DNA of 64,000 nt from Trujillonella endophytica (lineage in GTDB: Bacteria; Actinomycetota; Actinomycetes; Mycobacteriales; Geodermatophilaceae). Positions within the stretch are counted from its first letter, which is position 1, and each line of letters opens with the position of its first letter. Where the stretch lies: assembly GCF_900110555.1 (NCBI RefSeq), contig NZ_FOEE01000005.1:186001-250000 (forward strand), written 5' to 3'. A model generated the notes under the pieces. It saw nothing but the letters and a program-made list of their open reading frames with translations. It ran no database searches and was not told the origin of the DNA. Below are positions 52,775-60,369 of the stretch, one piece after another. Position numbers and translations under genes: made by a program.

Positions 52775-53512
52775 CTACGGGCGGAGGAGGTCCCGGAGTC
52801 GCGACTCCAGCAGGGCGGTGTGCAGCTGCGCCGACAGCCCCGCCAGCTCGCGCAGCTTCTCCGTGGCACGGCCCCGCGCATCGTCCGAGCGCGCCCGCAG
52901 CACGGGCGTGACCAGCTGCTCGACCAGGCCGGCCTCCCGCTCCGCCGCGGTCCGGTACACCCGCAGGTGCCGCGGCTCGAGGCCGTGCCGGGCCAGCCCC
53001 GCGGCGGCCCGGGCCACCGCCAGGTCCGCGGCGGGGTGCCGCCCCTCGGCGTCGGTGGTGAGCAGGCCGAACTGCACGCAGTCGGCGAGCTGGTCCAGGC
53101 CCATCCCCGCGGCCTCGGCGAACTCCTCGGGGCCCATCGTGCCGTCGCCGTTGCCGGCGACGGCGGACTGCGCCGCCTCCGCGGCCTCGGCGACCGGCCC
53201 GGGGCCGCCGGGCAGCGGAAGCCCGCTGTCCAGCGCCGCCAGGTGCTCCTTGATGACCCGCAGCGGCAGGTACTGGTCCCGCTGCGCGGCCAGCACGTAC
53301 CGCAGCCGGGCGACGTCGGCCGTGGAGAACTTGCGGTACCCCGACGCCGTCCGCTCGGGGTGCACCAGGTCCTCGGACTCCAGGTAGCGGATCTTGCTGA
53401 TCGTCACGTCGGGGAAGTCGTCGCGCAGGACGCTCAACACCTCCCCGATGGTGAGCCGGGGGGTGTGCTCGTCGGCGGCGTTCCCGGACGCGTGCCGGCG
53501 CGCTCCGGGCAC
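52775..53512 (-). CDS. MerR family regulator (Rv1828-like)
   Basis: 245 aa. N-terminal HTH (about 20-90): LTIGEVLSVLRDDFPDVTIS, KIRYLESEDLVHPERTASGY, then RKFSTADVARLRYVL. The rest is a helical domain for dimer contact and perhaps ligand binding, different from the other MerR protein. GTG 53512 lies 3 bases after the garA stop, so its ribosome binding site is inside garA. In M. tuberculosis Rv1828 is adjacent to garA in the same order. Confidence 0.9.
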   Translation of the reverse strand: MPGARRHASGNAADEHTPRLTIGEVLSVLRDDFPDVTISKIRYLESEDLVHPERTASGYRKFSTADVARLRYVLAAQRDQYLPLRVIKEHLAALDSGLPLPGGPGPVAEAAEAAQSAVAGNGDGTMGPEEFAEAAGMGLDQLADCVQFGLLTTDAEGRHPAADLAVARAAAGLARHGLEPRHLRVYRTAAEREAGLVEQLVTPVLRARSDDARGRATEKLRELAGLSAQLHTALLESRLRDLLRP

Positions 53513-53515
53513 GGG

Positions 53516-54037
53516 TCAGCGGGCGGCGGGCTCGCCGGTGCGCGGGCCGGCGAGGTAGACCAGCCGGAACTTGCCGATCTGCACCTCGTCCCCGCCGGCG
53601 AGGGTGGCGACGTCGACCGGCTCGCGGTTGACGTACGTGCCGTTGAGGCTGCCGACGTCGTGCACGGAGAAGCCGCCGCCCTCGCGGTGGAACTCCACGT
53701 GCCGGCGGCTGACCGTGACGTCGTCCAGGAAGATGTCGCTGTCGGGGTGCCGACCGGCGGTGGTCACGTCCTGGTCGAGCAGGAAGCGGCTGCCCGCGTT
53801 CGGGCCGCGCTTGACGACGAGCAGGGCCGAGCCGTCCGGGAGCGACTCGACGGCACCGGCGTGCGCGTCGGCGGCGCTGTCGACGGCGACCTCGGCCACC
53901 TCGCCCGAGTCCTCACCGCCGACCTTGGGGATGACGCTGGTGGACTCCCCGATCCGCTCGGGTGCCAGGGCCGAGCCGCACTGCGCGCAGAAGCGACTGC
54001 CCTCGGGGTTGTTGTGTCCACAACGAGTGCAGTGCAC
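53516..54037 (-). CDS. garA: FHA-domain protein GarA-like with N-terminal zinc ribbon
   Basis: 173 aa. Residues 1-25 form a zinc ribbon (CTRCGHNNPEGSRFCAQCG) that M. tuberculosis GarA lacks. Residues 27-40 hold GESTSVIP, the Thr motif phosphorylated by PknB/PknG-type kinases. The FHA domain follows (about 75-165), with GRHPDSDIFLDDVTVSRRHV and GSLNGTYVN binding phosphothreonine. Unphosphorylated GarA inhibits 2-oxoglutarate dehydrogenase and activates glutamate synthase; phosphorylation turns this off. GTG 54037 follows GGAGGA. Its neighbours gcvH and gcvP link it to amino-acid metabolism. Confidence 0.9.
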   Translation of the reverse strand: MHCTRCGHNNPEGSRFCAQCGSALAPERIGESTSVIPKVGGEDSGEVAEVAVDSAADAHAGAVESLPDGSALLVVKRGPNAGSRFLLDQDVTTAGRHPDSDIFLDDVTVSRRHVEFHREGGGFSVHDVGSLNGTYVNREPVDVATLAGGDEVQIGKFRLVYLAGPRTGEPAAR

Positions 54038-54345
54038 GTCTGTCTCCTCCGGTGCAGGGGGCACCGCCGCGGGCCTCGGGAGGTGGCCACGGCGGCCGGC
54101 GGACGACGGACCGGTCAGTCCGTCGCTGGTCGGCCGCCGCGCAGGGCACGGCGGGCCGTTGGTCATGGAACCAGCGGTGGACCCGAGGGTCAACCGGAGG
54201 TCCAGGGTCACGAGCGCGGCCGCCGGAGGTCCCGGCGGTGCGTCGTGGGTCGAGCATAGTGAGCCGCCGGGCGGATGGGCGCGGCTCCCCGGGCCGGGGC
54301 GCGGCGCGTGCCGCCGCCGGTCGGATCAGCCCCCGGCCGGGGGGA

Positions 54346-54750
54346 TCAGCTCCCGTCGACCAGCGCCCGGTAGGCAGCGGCGTCGAGCAGGGCGGCCGTG
54401 GGGTCGCCGGAACCGCCGTCCACCCGGATGTCGACGAGCCATCCCTCGCCGTAGGGGTCGGCGTTGACCGTCTCGGGCGTGGCCTCCAGCGCACCGTTGA
54501 CGGCGACGACGACACCGGCCACGGGCGCGTAGACGTCGGAGACGGACTTGGTCGACTCGACCTCCCCCATCGGGTCACCGGCGGCGAGCTCGGCGCCCAC
54601 GTCGGGCAGCTGCACGAACACGATGTCGCCCAGCGCGTCCTGCGCGTGGTCGGTGATGCCGACCCGGACGACGGGAGCCCCTTCGTCGCCGTCCCGCACG
54701 AGCGTCCACTCGTGCTGGTCGGTGTAGCGGCGGTCGTCGGGGATGGCCAT
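54346..54750 (-). CDS. gcvH: Glycine cleavage system H protein GcvH
   Basis: 134 aa. The lipoyl site is Lys in GEVESTKSVSDVYAPV (about residue 68), and the N-terminal YTDQHEWTLV is the H-protein signature. It carries the aminomethyl group from GcvP to GcvT. ATG 54750 follows TGGAGA. It starts 84 bases after DUF881 and precedes garA by a 300-base gap that holds nothing recognisable apart from garA's ribosome binding site. gcvP lies 3 kb further on. Confidence 0.95.
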   Translation of the reverse strand: MAIPDDRRYTDQHEWTLVRDGDEGAPVVRVGITDHAQDALGDIVFVQLPDVGAELAAGDPMGEVESTKSVSDVYAPVAGVVVAVNGALEATPETVNADPYGEGWLVDIRVDGGSGDPTAALLDAAAYRALVDGS

Positions 54751-54834
54751 GCGGCAGGTCTCCAGGAGGTTGCAGGCCCCGTCCTCCGCACGCCCCGCGA
54801 GCTCGGCGCGAACCTCCGGACGGGCCCGGAAGGG

Positions 54835-55821
54835 CTAGTTGTCGGGCTCAGCGTATTGAGGCGTCTCCAGCGGTCGCAACGCGTCCACCAGGACGCGGTC
54901 GGACTGCGCGATGACCACCGCGCCGCCGCGGCGGTTGATGCTGTCCACGACCCCGCCGGGGATGTTCATCGCCGTCTCCAGGTCCTGCGGCGAGCCGATG
55001 ACCACGATCTCGTACGGGCTGGTGATCGGTTGGTCGTCGATGCGCAGGGCACCCGGCTGGCCGGTGACGGCGGAGCTCACCCCGATGCGGATGCCGTCGA
55101 CCTGCATCGTCTCCGCACCCGCGCCGCGCAGTTCCTGGATGGCGCCGAGCACGTCGGCCACGCGGACCTCGCCCTCGGGATCGCGCACGGTCATCAGCAG
55201 CCCGGGCCCCTCGGCGGCGACGGTGCCGTTGAGGATGGCGAGGGCGTCGGCCTGCTCCCGGGCCGCCTCGAGGGCCGCGTCGGCGCGACTGTCGGAGTCG
55301 TTGAGGTCACGCAGCGCCGCGCGCTGGTCGGCGAGCTGGCCGCGCAGCCGCTCCTCCTCCGCCTCCAGCTCGTCGAGGATCCGGACCAGGTCCTCCTCCC
55401 GGGCGCCGGTGAGCGCCTGGTCGGTGTCGGTGACCCGGACCTGGACGGCGAAGGCGAAGCCGAGCAGGAGCGTGAGGACGCCGATCAGCGCCGCGGCGAC
55501 GGGGTCGCGGCGGCGCCGGCGCCCGGGCGGTGCGGGCTGCTCGTCCGGGGCGTTCGCCTCCCCCGCCGCCGACGCGGCCGGCTCCCGGGCCTCGAGCTCC
55601 TCGGCCGCCGGGGCCCCCTCGGCCGCCGGCTCGGTGGCGACCCCGGCGGCTCTCGGCTCGGCCGGCGGGGTCGGCTCCGCGGCCGCCTCCCCCGGCGCCG
55701 GGTCCGGCACGGGGTCGGGCGTCGGATCCGGCACGGGATGAGGCGCCGGGTCCGGCATGGGGTCGGGCATCGGATCCGGCACGGGGTCCGGCGCCGGGTC
55801 CGGGTGCGGGTCGCCGGTCAT
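54835..55821 (-). CDS. DUF881 membrane protein with Pro-Asp repeat N-terminus
   Basis: 328 aa. Residues 1-45 are a PDP/PDPM/PDPA repeat (PDPAPDPVPDPMPDPMPDPA and further), then an Ala/Glu-rich stretch, one membrane helix (about 113-133) and an extracytoplasmic coiled coil (LRGQLADQRAALRDLNDSDS) leading into the DUF881 domain, with ITSPYEIVVIGSPQDLETAM near the end. DUF881 proteins occur in pairs around sbp and resemble division-related spore proteins in Firmicutes. ATG 55821 overlaps the sbp stop (ATGA). Confidence 0.85.
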   Translation of the reverse strand: MTGDPHPDPAPDPVPDPMPDPMPDPAPHPVPDPTPDPVPDPAPGEAAAEPTPPAEPRAAGVATEPAAEGAPAAEELEAREPAASAAGEANAPDEQPAPPGRRRRRDPVAAALIGVLTLLLGFAFAVQVRVTDTDQALTGAREEDLVRILDELEAEEERLRGQLADQRAALRDLNDSDSRADAALEAAREQADALAILNGTVAAEGPGLLMTVRDPEGEVRVADVLGAIQELRGAGAETMQVDGIRIGVSSAVTGQPGALRIDDQPITSPYEIVVIGSPQDLETAMNIPGGVVDSINRRGGAVVIAQSDRVLVDALRPLETPQYAEPDN

Positions 55822-56150
55822 GCCCGGAACACGTGCCGGCGGATGGCCGCGGCGTTGCCGAAGATCCGGATCCCGAGGACGACGACCACCGCGGTGGACA
55901 GCTGCGCGCCGACGCCGAGCTGGTCGCCGAGGAACACGATCAGCGCCGCGACGACGACGTTGGACACGAAGGAGATGACGAACACCCGGGCGTCGAAGAC
56001 CCGGTCCAGGCGCGCCCGTGCCCCGCCGAACACCGCGTCGAGCGCCGCCACGACGGCGATCGGCAGGTACGGCTGCAGCGACAGCGGGACGGTCGGCTCG
56101 AAGACCAGCCCGAGGACCACCCCGACGACCAGCCCGAGAACGGGGATCAC
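55818..56150 (-). CDS. sbp: Small basic membrane protein Sbp (DUF1290)
   Basis: 110 aa with three hydrophobic segments (about 3-20, 27-42, 53-90). PVLGLVVGVVLGLVF and YLPIAVVAALDAVFGGARA are the family signature. It sits near division genes in Firmicutes and between two DUF881 genes in actinobacteria, suggesting a shared membrane complex, but the role is unproven. GTG 56150 overlaps the upstream DUF881 stop (GTGA), and its own stop overlaps the next DUF881 start. Confidence 0.9.
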   Translation of the reverse strand: MIPVLGLVVGVVLGLVFEPTVPLSLQPYLPIAVVAALDAVFGGARARLDRVFDARVFVISFVSNVVVAALIVFLGDQLGVGAQLSTAVVVVLGIRIFGNAAAIRRHVFRA

Positions 56151-57142
56151 GGGTCGGCCTCCGGGGTCGGTCGAGGGGTGCCGCCGGTCGGGCCGGCACC
56201 GGGATCGGCGGGCAGCTCGGTGCCCGGCGGGACGGTGCCCGGCACGGGGGTGCTCCCGGCCGGGGCGCCGTCGGGAACGGCCGTCGCCGAGCGCAGCTCG
56301 GGCGTGCGCCCCGCGGGCAGGGACAGCGACTCCCGTTCGCCGAAGTCGAAGCGCAGCCCGAAGGAGTCCGACGCGCCGGCGAGGGCGATGACCTCGGGCA
56401 CCGTGAGGAAGCGCGAGCGCAGCGTGTCGGGATCGCCGATGGCGCTGATCTCGTAGGGGTTGGTGACGGGGCGGAAGTCGACGAGCACCGCCTCGCCGGC
56501 GAACCGGATCGCGGTCGTGGGGCTCAGCCGCTGCCCGTTGATGCTCACCGCCTCGGCACCGGCGACCCACAGGGCGTTCACCACGACCTGGATGTCGTCG
56601 TCCCGGATCCGGTTGCGGGGGTCGGGCTCGGCGTCGCCGCCGACCGGGTCGTCCTCCGCGTCGGCCTCGGCGTCGGCGAGCGTGACCAGCAGCCCGGGGC
56701 CGGTGACCGGCACGGTGCCGGCCATCTGCTCGGCCTCGTCCAGCGCCCGCAGCGCCTCCTGCCCCTCGTCGGAGGCCGCGAGCGCCGCCTCCCGGGCGCT
56801 GTCGACGTCGGCGCGCGCCTGCTCGAGGTCGGCGACGAGCGCGTCGCTGACGTCCTCGGCGTCGCCGATGTCGTCGACCAGCGCGGCGCGGATCTCCTGC
56901 CGCCCCTCGGCCCCGGCCGCCGTCAGGTGGTAGGTCACCGCGGCGAGCAGGCCGGCGGCCACCATGACCAGCGCGACCGCGACCTGGCCCGCCCTGCGCC
57001 GGCCGGGCCCGGGCTCCGGGCGGCCCTCCCGCTCGCGGGCGGCGCGGGTGTAGGCGGGGTCGAGCGTCTCGGCCAGCACCTGGTCGAGCAGGGAGGCACC
57101 CGCCGACCGCAGCCCGCCGCTGCCCGGGGTGGCGGTGGTCAC
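56147..57142 (-). CDS. DUF881 membrane protein (first copy)
   Basis: 331 aa. One membrane helix at about 59-80 (VAVALVMVAAGLLAAVTYHL), a coiled coil (ADLEQARADVDSAREAALAA) and a C-terminal DUF881 domain with NPYEISAIGDPDTLRSRFL (compare SPYEIVVIGSPQDL in the second copy). A Pro-rich tail ends the protein. GTG 57142 overlaps the pgsA stop (GTGA), so pgsA-DUF881-sbp-DUF881 are joined by four-base overlaps and are surely one operon. Confidence 0.85.
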   Translation of the reverse strand: MTTATPGSGGLRSAGASLLDQVLAETLDPAYTRAAREREGRPEPGPGRRRAGQVAVALVMVAAGLLAAVTYHLTAAGAEGRQEIRAALVDDIGDAEDVSDALVADLEQARADVDSAREAALAASDEGQEALRALDEAEQMAGTVPVTGPGLLVTLADAEADAEDDPVGGDAEPDPRNRIRDDDIQVVVNALWVAGAEAVSINGQRLSPTTAIRFAGEAVLVDFRPVTNPYEISAIGDPDTLRSRFLTVPEVIALAGASDSFGLRFDFGERESLSLPAGRTPELRSATAVPDGAPAGSTPVPGTVPPGTELPADPGAGPTGGTPRPTPEADP

Positions 57143-57819
57143 CGTGCTGCCCGCGGGGCCGCCCGGCGCTCGGCGGCGACGATGCCGAGCACCTGGACGA
57201 CGTACAGCAGCCCGGCCACGACGTAGAGGACGCCGCCCCAGATGGTGAGCGCCCAGGCGATGGGCTGGCACACCGCCGCGAGCGTGCCGTCGCCGTCGGC
57301 CAGCAGGAGGCCGGGGAAGGCGTACAGCAGGATGAACGTGGCGGCCTTGCCCAGGTAGTGCACCTGCAGCGGCGGATAGCCGTAGTGGCGCAGCACCAGC
57401 AGCATGACGCCCAGCACGAGCTCCCGGCCGACCAGGACCGCGACCACCCAGAGCGGGACGACGTCGCGCAGCACGAAGGCCACGAGCGTGGCCACGATGT
57501 AGAGCCGGTCGGCCGCCGGGTCCAGCAGCGCACCGAGGCGGCTGTACTGCCCGAGCTTGCGGGCGAGCGCTCCGTCGGCCCAGTCGGTGACGCCGGAGAG
57601 CATGAGGACGACGACCGCCCAGCCGTCAGCCTCGGGCCCCAGCAGCAGCCACAGGAACAGCGGGACGCCGAGCAGCCGCAGCACCGACAGCGCGTTGGGC
57701 AGCGTCCACACCCGGTCGGGCAGCTCGTTGCGGTCGACGGCACGGTCCACGGCCGGCACCGGGGACGACGACCCGTGCGACGACGTCACCGAACCCTCCC
57801 CCGACAGCGCGCTGGACAC
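57139..57819 (-). CDS. pgsA: CDP-alcohol phosphatidyltransferase (PgsA-like)
   Basis: 226 aa with five to six membrane helices. The catalytic motif DG-x2-AR-x8-G-x3-D-x3-D is seen as DWADGALARKLGQYSR then LGALLDPAADR. It joins CDP-diacylglycerol to glycerol-3-phosphate or another alcohol; by position it corresponds to M. tuberculosis PgsA2 (Rv1822), whose product is uncertain. GTG 57819 is 8 nt after TAGCCT on the complement (57828-57833), predicted leaderless; an ATG-like alternative further upstream lacks support. First gene of the DUF881/sbp operon. Confidence 0.9.
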   Translation of the reverse strand: MSSALSGEGSVTSSHGSSSPVPAVDRAVDRNELPDRVWTLPNALSVLRLLGVPLFLWLLLGPEADGWAVVVLMLSGVTDWADGALARKLGQYSRLGALLDPAADRLYIVATLVAFVLRDVVPLWVVAVLVGRELVLGVMLLVLRHYGYPPLQVHYLGKAATFILLYAFPGLLLADGDGTLAAVCQPIAWALTIWGGVLYVVAGLLYVVQVLGIVAAERRAAPRAAR

Positions 57820-57921
57820 CCTGCCCGAGGCTAGTCGACCGGCCGCCGGCCCCCTCACCGCTCGCGCGCTCTGCGGCGAGCTACCGACCGAAGACCGACG
57901 ACGCGACAGATCCGGGAACGG

Positions 57922-60000
57922 CTACGCGGGAACCGCCACCAGGGAGGCCGGCGCCGGCTCGTAGCCCAGCGGGGCCCGGGTGAACGAGCCCGTGCCGTGC
58001 GAGACCGACCGCAGCGCCCCGGCGTAGGTCAGCAGCTCGACCTCGGGCACCTCCGCGCGGACGGTCGTCGCGTCCCGGTCGGGATCGGCGTCGGTGCCGG
58101 TCACCCGGGCACGACGCGCCGACAGGTCGCTCATCACCGCGCCGACGTACTCGCCGGGCACCACGACGGCGACCTCGCACCAGGGCTCGAGCACCTTCGT
58201 GCCGGCCGTGGCCGCGGCCTCGCGCAGCGCCAGCGCGCCGGCGGACTGGAAGGCGGCGTCGGAGGAGTCCACCGAGTGCGCCTTCCCGTCGACGAGGGTG
58301 ACGTGCACGTCGACCAGGGGCCGGTCGCCGGAGACGCCGCGGGCCGCCTGCGTGCGGATGCCCTTCTCCACGCTGCCGTGGAACTGGCCGGGCACCGTGC
58401 CGCCCACGATGCGCTGGTCGAAGACGATGCCCGTGCCGGGGGGCGCGGGCTCGGCCTCGACCACGACCACCGCGTACTGGCCGTGCCCGCCGGACTGCTT
58501 GACCAGCCGGCCGGTGACCCGCGCCGGACCGGCGAGCGTCTCCACCAGCGGCACCCGGACCGGGGCGGTGGTGACGGCGACGCCGTGCCGGCTGCGCAGC
58601 CGGTCCAGCAGCACCTCCGCGTGCCCCTCCCCCACGCACCAGAGCAGCAGCTGCCCGGTGTCGGGCCGGCGGTCGACGCGCACGGTCGGGTCCTCGGCGG
58701 CCAGCCGGGCCAGTGCGGTGGCCAGCCGGTCCTCGTCGGCCCGGGAGGCCGCCTCGACCGCGACCGGCAGCTGCGGCACCGGGAGCTCCCACGAGGCCAT
58801 CAGGTACGGGTCCTCGCAGGCCGACAGCGTGTCGCCGGTCTCGGCCGAGGTGAGCCGCGGCACGGCGCAGACGTCCCCCGCCGGGCACGCGGCCACCGGG
58901 CGCAGCACCGCACCCAGGGGGCTGGAGAGGGCCCCGATCCGCTCGTCGACGTCGTGGTCGGGGTGCCCGCGGTCGGCGCCGCCGTGGCCGGAGACGTGCA
59001 CCGGCGTGTCCGGCCGCAGCGTGCCGGAGAAGACGCGCACCAGGGAGACCCGGCCCAGGTAGGGGTCGGTGGTGGTCTTGACGACCTCGGCGACCAGCGG
59101 CCCGTCGGGATCGCAGGTCAGCGCGGGTGCGGGGCGGCCGTCGGGGCGGGTCACCGGCGGGCAGCCGTGCTCCCGGGGGCAGGGGAAGGCGGCGACGAGC
59201 AGGTCGAGCAGCTCGGGGACGCCGATCCCGGTCAGCGGCGCCACGCACAGCACCGGGTGGAAGTGGCCGCGCGCGACCGCGGTCTCCAGGTCCGCCACCA
59301 GGTCGGCCACGACCAGCTCCTCGCCGGCGAGATAGCGGTCCATGAGCGTCTCGTCCTCGCTCTCGCCGATCACCGCCTCGATGAGCTCGGCGCGCAGCCG
59401 GTCGGCCTCGGCCACGCCGGCCGCCTCGGGGTGCGGCTCCAGCAGGGACACCAGCCCGCTCACGCCGCCGTCGGGGGCGCGCTGCACCAGGTGCAGCGGG
59501 AACACCCCCTCCCCCAGCATGGTCTGGCAGGCGCGCACGGTGTCGTCGACGTCGGCGCGCGAGCGGTCGAGCTGGGTGAGGACGACGGCGCGCGGCAGCC
59601 CGACGGCCGCGCACTCCTCCCACAGCTGCACGGTGGCGGCGTCGACCCCGCCGGCGGCCGAGACCACGAACAGGGCGGCGTCGGCGGCGCGCAGCCCGGC
59701 CCGCAGCTCGCCGACGAAGTCCGGTGAGCCGGGGGTGTCCAGCAGGGTGATCCGGTGCCCGGCGTGCTCGACGGTGGCGACGCCGAGACCCACCGAGCGC
59801 TGCTGGCGGACCTCGACCTCCTCGCTGTCCAGGTTGGTCGTGCCGTCCTCGACCCGGCCGGCGCGCGGCAGCGCGCCGGTGGCCACGAGGAGGGCTTCCG
59901 CGAGGGTCGTCTTGCCCGCGCCGGCGTGGCCGACGAGGGCGACGTTGCGCACCCGCTCGGCGGCTCGCGGCTCCGGCGCCGGGACGGTGTCCTTGGCCAT
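57922..60000 (-). CDS. Elongation factor G-like GTPase (EF-G2 type)
   Basis: 692 aa with all EF-G domains. G1 is GHAGAGKTT (about 24-32), G3 LLDTPGSPDF, and G4 is VLTQLDRSRAD where canonical EF-G has NKxD, so guanine recognition is altered. The domain IV/V region ends at TYAGALRSVSHGTGSF. This resembles the second EF-G of mycobacteria, which binds ribosomes and GTP but does not support translocation. ATG 60000 lies 9 bases after the DUF1918 stop. Expected role is a stress- or growth-stage-related ribosome factor. Confidence 0.88.
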   Translation of the reverse strand: MAKDTVPAPEPRAAERVRNVALVGHAGAGKTTLAEALLVATGALPRAGRVEDGTTNLDSEEVEVRQQRSVGLGVATVEHAGHRITLLDTPGSPDFVGELRAGLRAADAALFVVSAAGGVDAATVQLWEECAAVGLPRAVVLTQLDRSRADVDDTVRACQTMLGEGVFPLHLVQRAPDGGVSGLVSLLEPHPEAAGVAEADRLRAELIEAVIGESEDETLMDRYLAGEELVVADLVADLETAVARGHFHPVLCVAPLTGIGVPELLDLLVAAFPCPREHGCPPVTRPDGRPAPALTCDPDGPLVAEVVKTTTDPYLGRVSLVRVFSGTLRPDTPVHVSGHGGADRGHPDHDVDERIGALSSPLGAVLRPVAACPAGDVCAVPRLTSAETGDTLSACEDPYLMASWELPVPQLPVAVEAASRADEDRLATALARLAAEDPTVRVDRRPDTGQLLLWCVGEGHAEVLLDRLRSRHGVAVTTAPVRVPLVETLAGPARVTGRLVKQSGGHGQYAVVVVEAEPAPPGTGIVFDQRIVGGTVPGQFHGSVEKGIRTQAARGVSGDRPLVDVHVTLVDGKAHSVDSSDAAFQSAGALALREAAATAGTKVLEPWCEVAVVVPGEYVGAVMSDLSARRARVTGTDADPDRDATTVRAEVPEVELLTYAGALRSVSHGTGSFTRAPLGYEPAPASLVAVPA

Positions 60001-60009
60001 GTCGCGGCC

Positions 60010-60201
60010 TCAGTCGTGCTCGTGGACGACGGTGGCGGTGCCCGCGGGATAGAACAGGCCGGTGTGGCCGTCCGGTTCCCACTGCACCCGGTAGGGCGGT
60101 CCTCCGTCGGGTTCGTGGCACTCGAGCACGCGGCCGGTGCGTTCCGGCTCTCCCGTGTGCGTGGAACGGACGACGATCCGGTCTCCGACGTGTGCCTCCA
60201 C
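60010..60201 (-). CDS. DUF1918 small protein
   Basis: 63 aa. Compact beta-strand protein starting VGDRIVVRSTHTGEPERTG and containing PPYRVQWEPDGHTGLFYPAG, both typical DUF1918 segments. GTG 60201 follows GGAGG by 5 nt. Ahead of the EF-G2 gene by 9 bases, so likely cotranscribed. Function unknown. Confidence 0.88.
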   Translation of the reverse strand: MEAHVGDRIVVRSTHTGEPERTGRVLECHEPDGGPPYRVQWEPDGHTGLFYPAGTATVVHEHD

Positions 60202-60304
60202 GGCTGCCTCCGGCGCTGTTCGGCTCGCGAGTGGTGTGCGTCACACCCTGCCCGCAGCCGGATCGCCGGACAAGACCCCAGCCCCCCCGTCCCCGGAACG
60301 CACC

Positions 60305-60336
60305 GCGCCGCCGGACCCGGGTGGGTCCGGCGGCGC
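60305..60336 (-). terminator. Strong hairpin terminator after the aldehyde dehydrogenase
   Basis: Perfect 14-bp stem GCGCCGCCGGACCC with its complement and a GGGT loop, 33 bases past the dehydrogenase stop on the minus strand. No U tract. Confidence 0.8.
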
Positions 60337-60369
60337 AGGTGGTCGAGCGGTGGGCGGCTGGAGGGGTCC

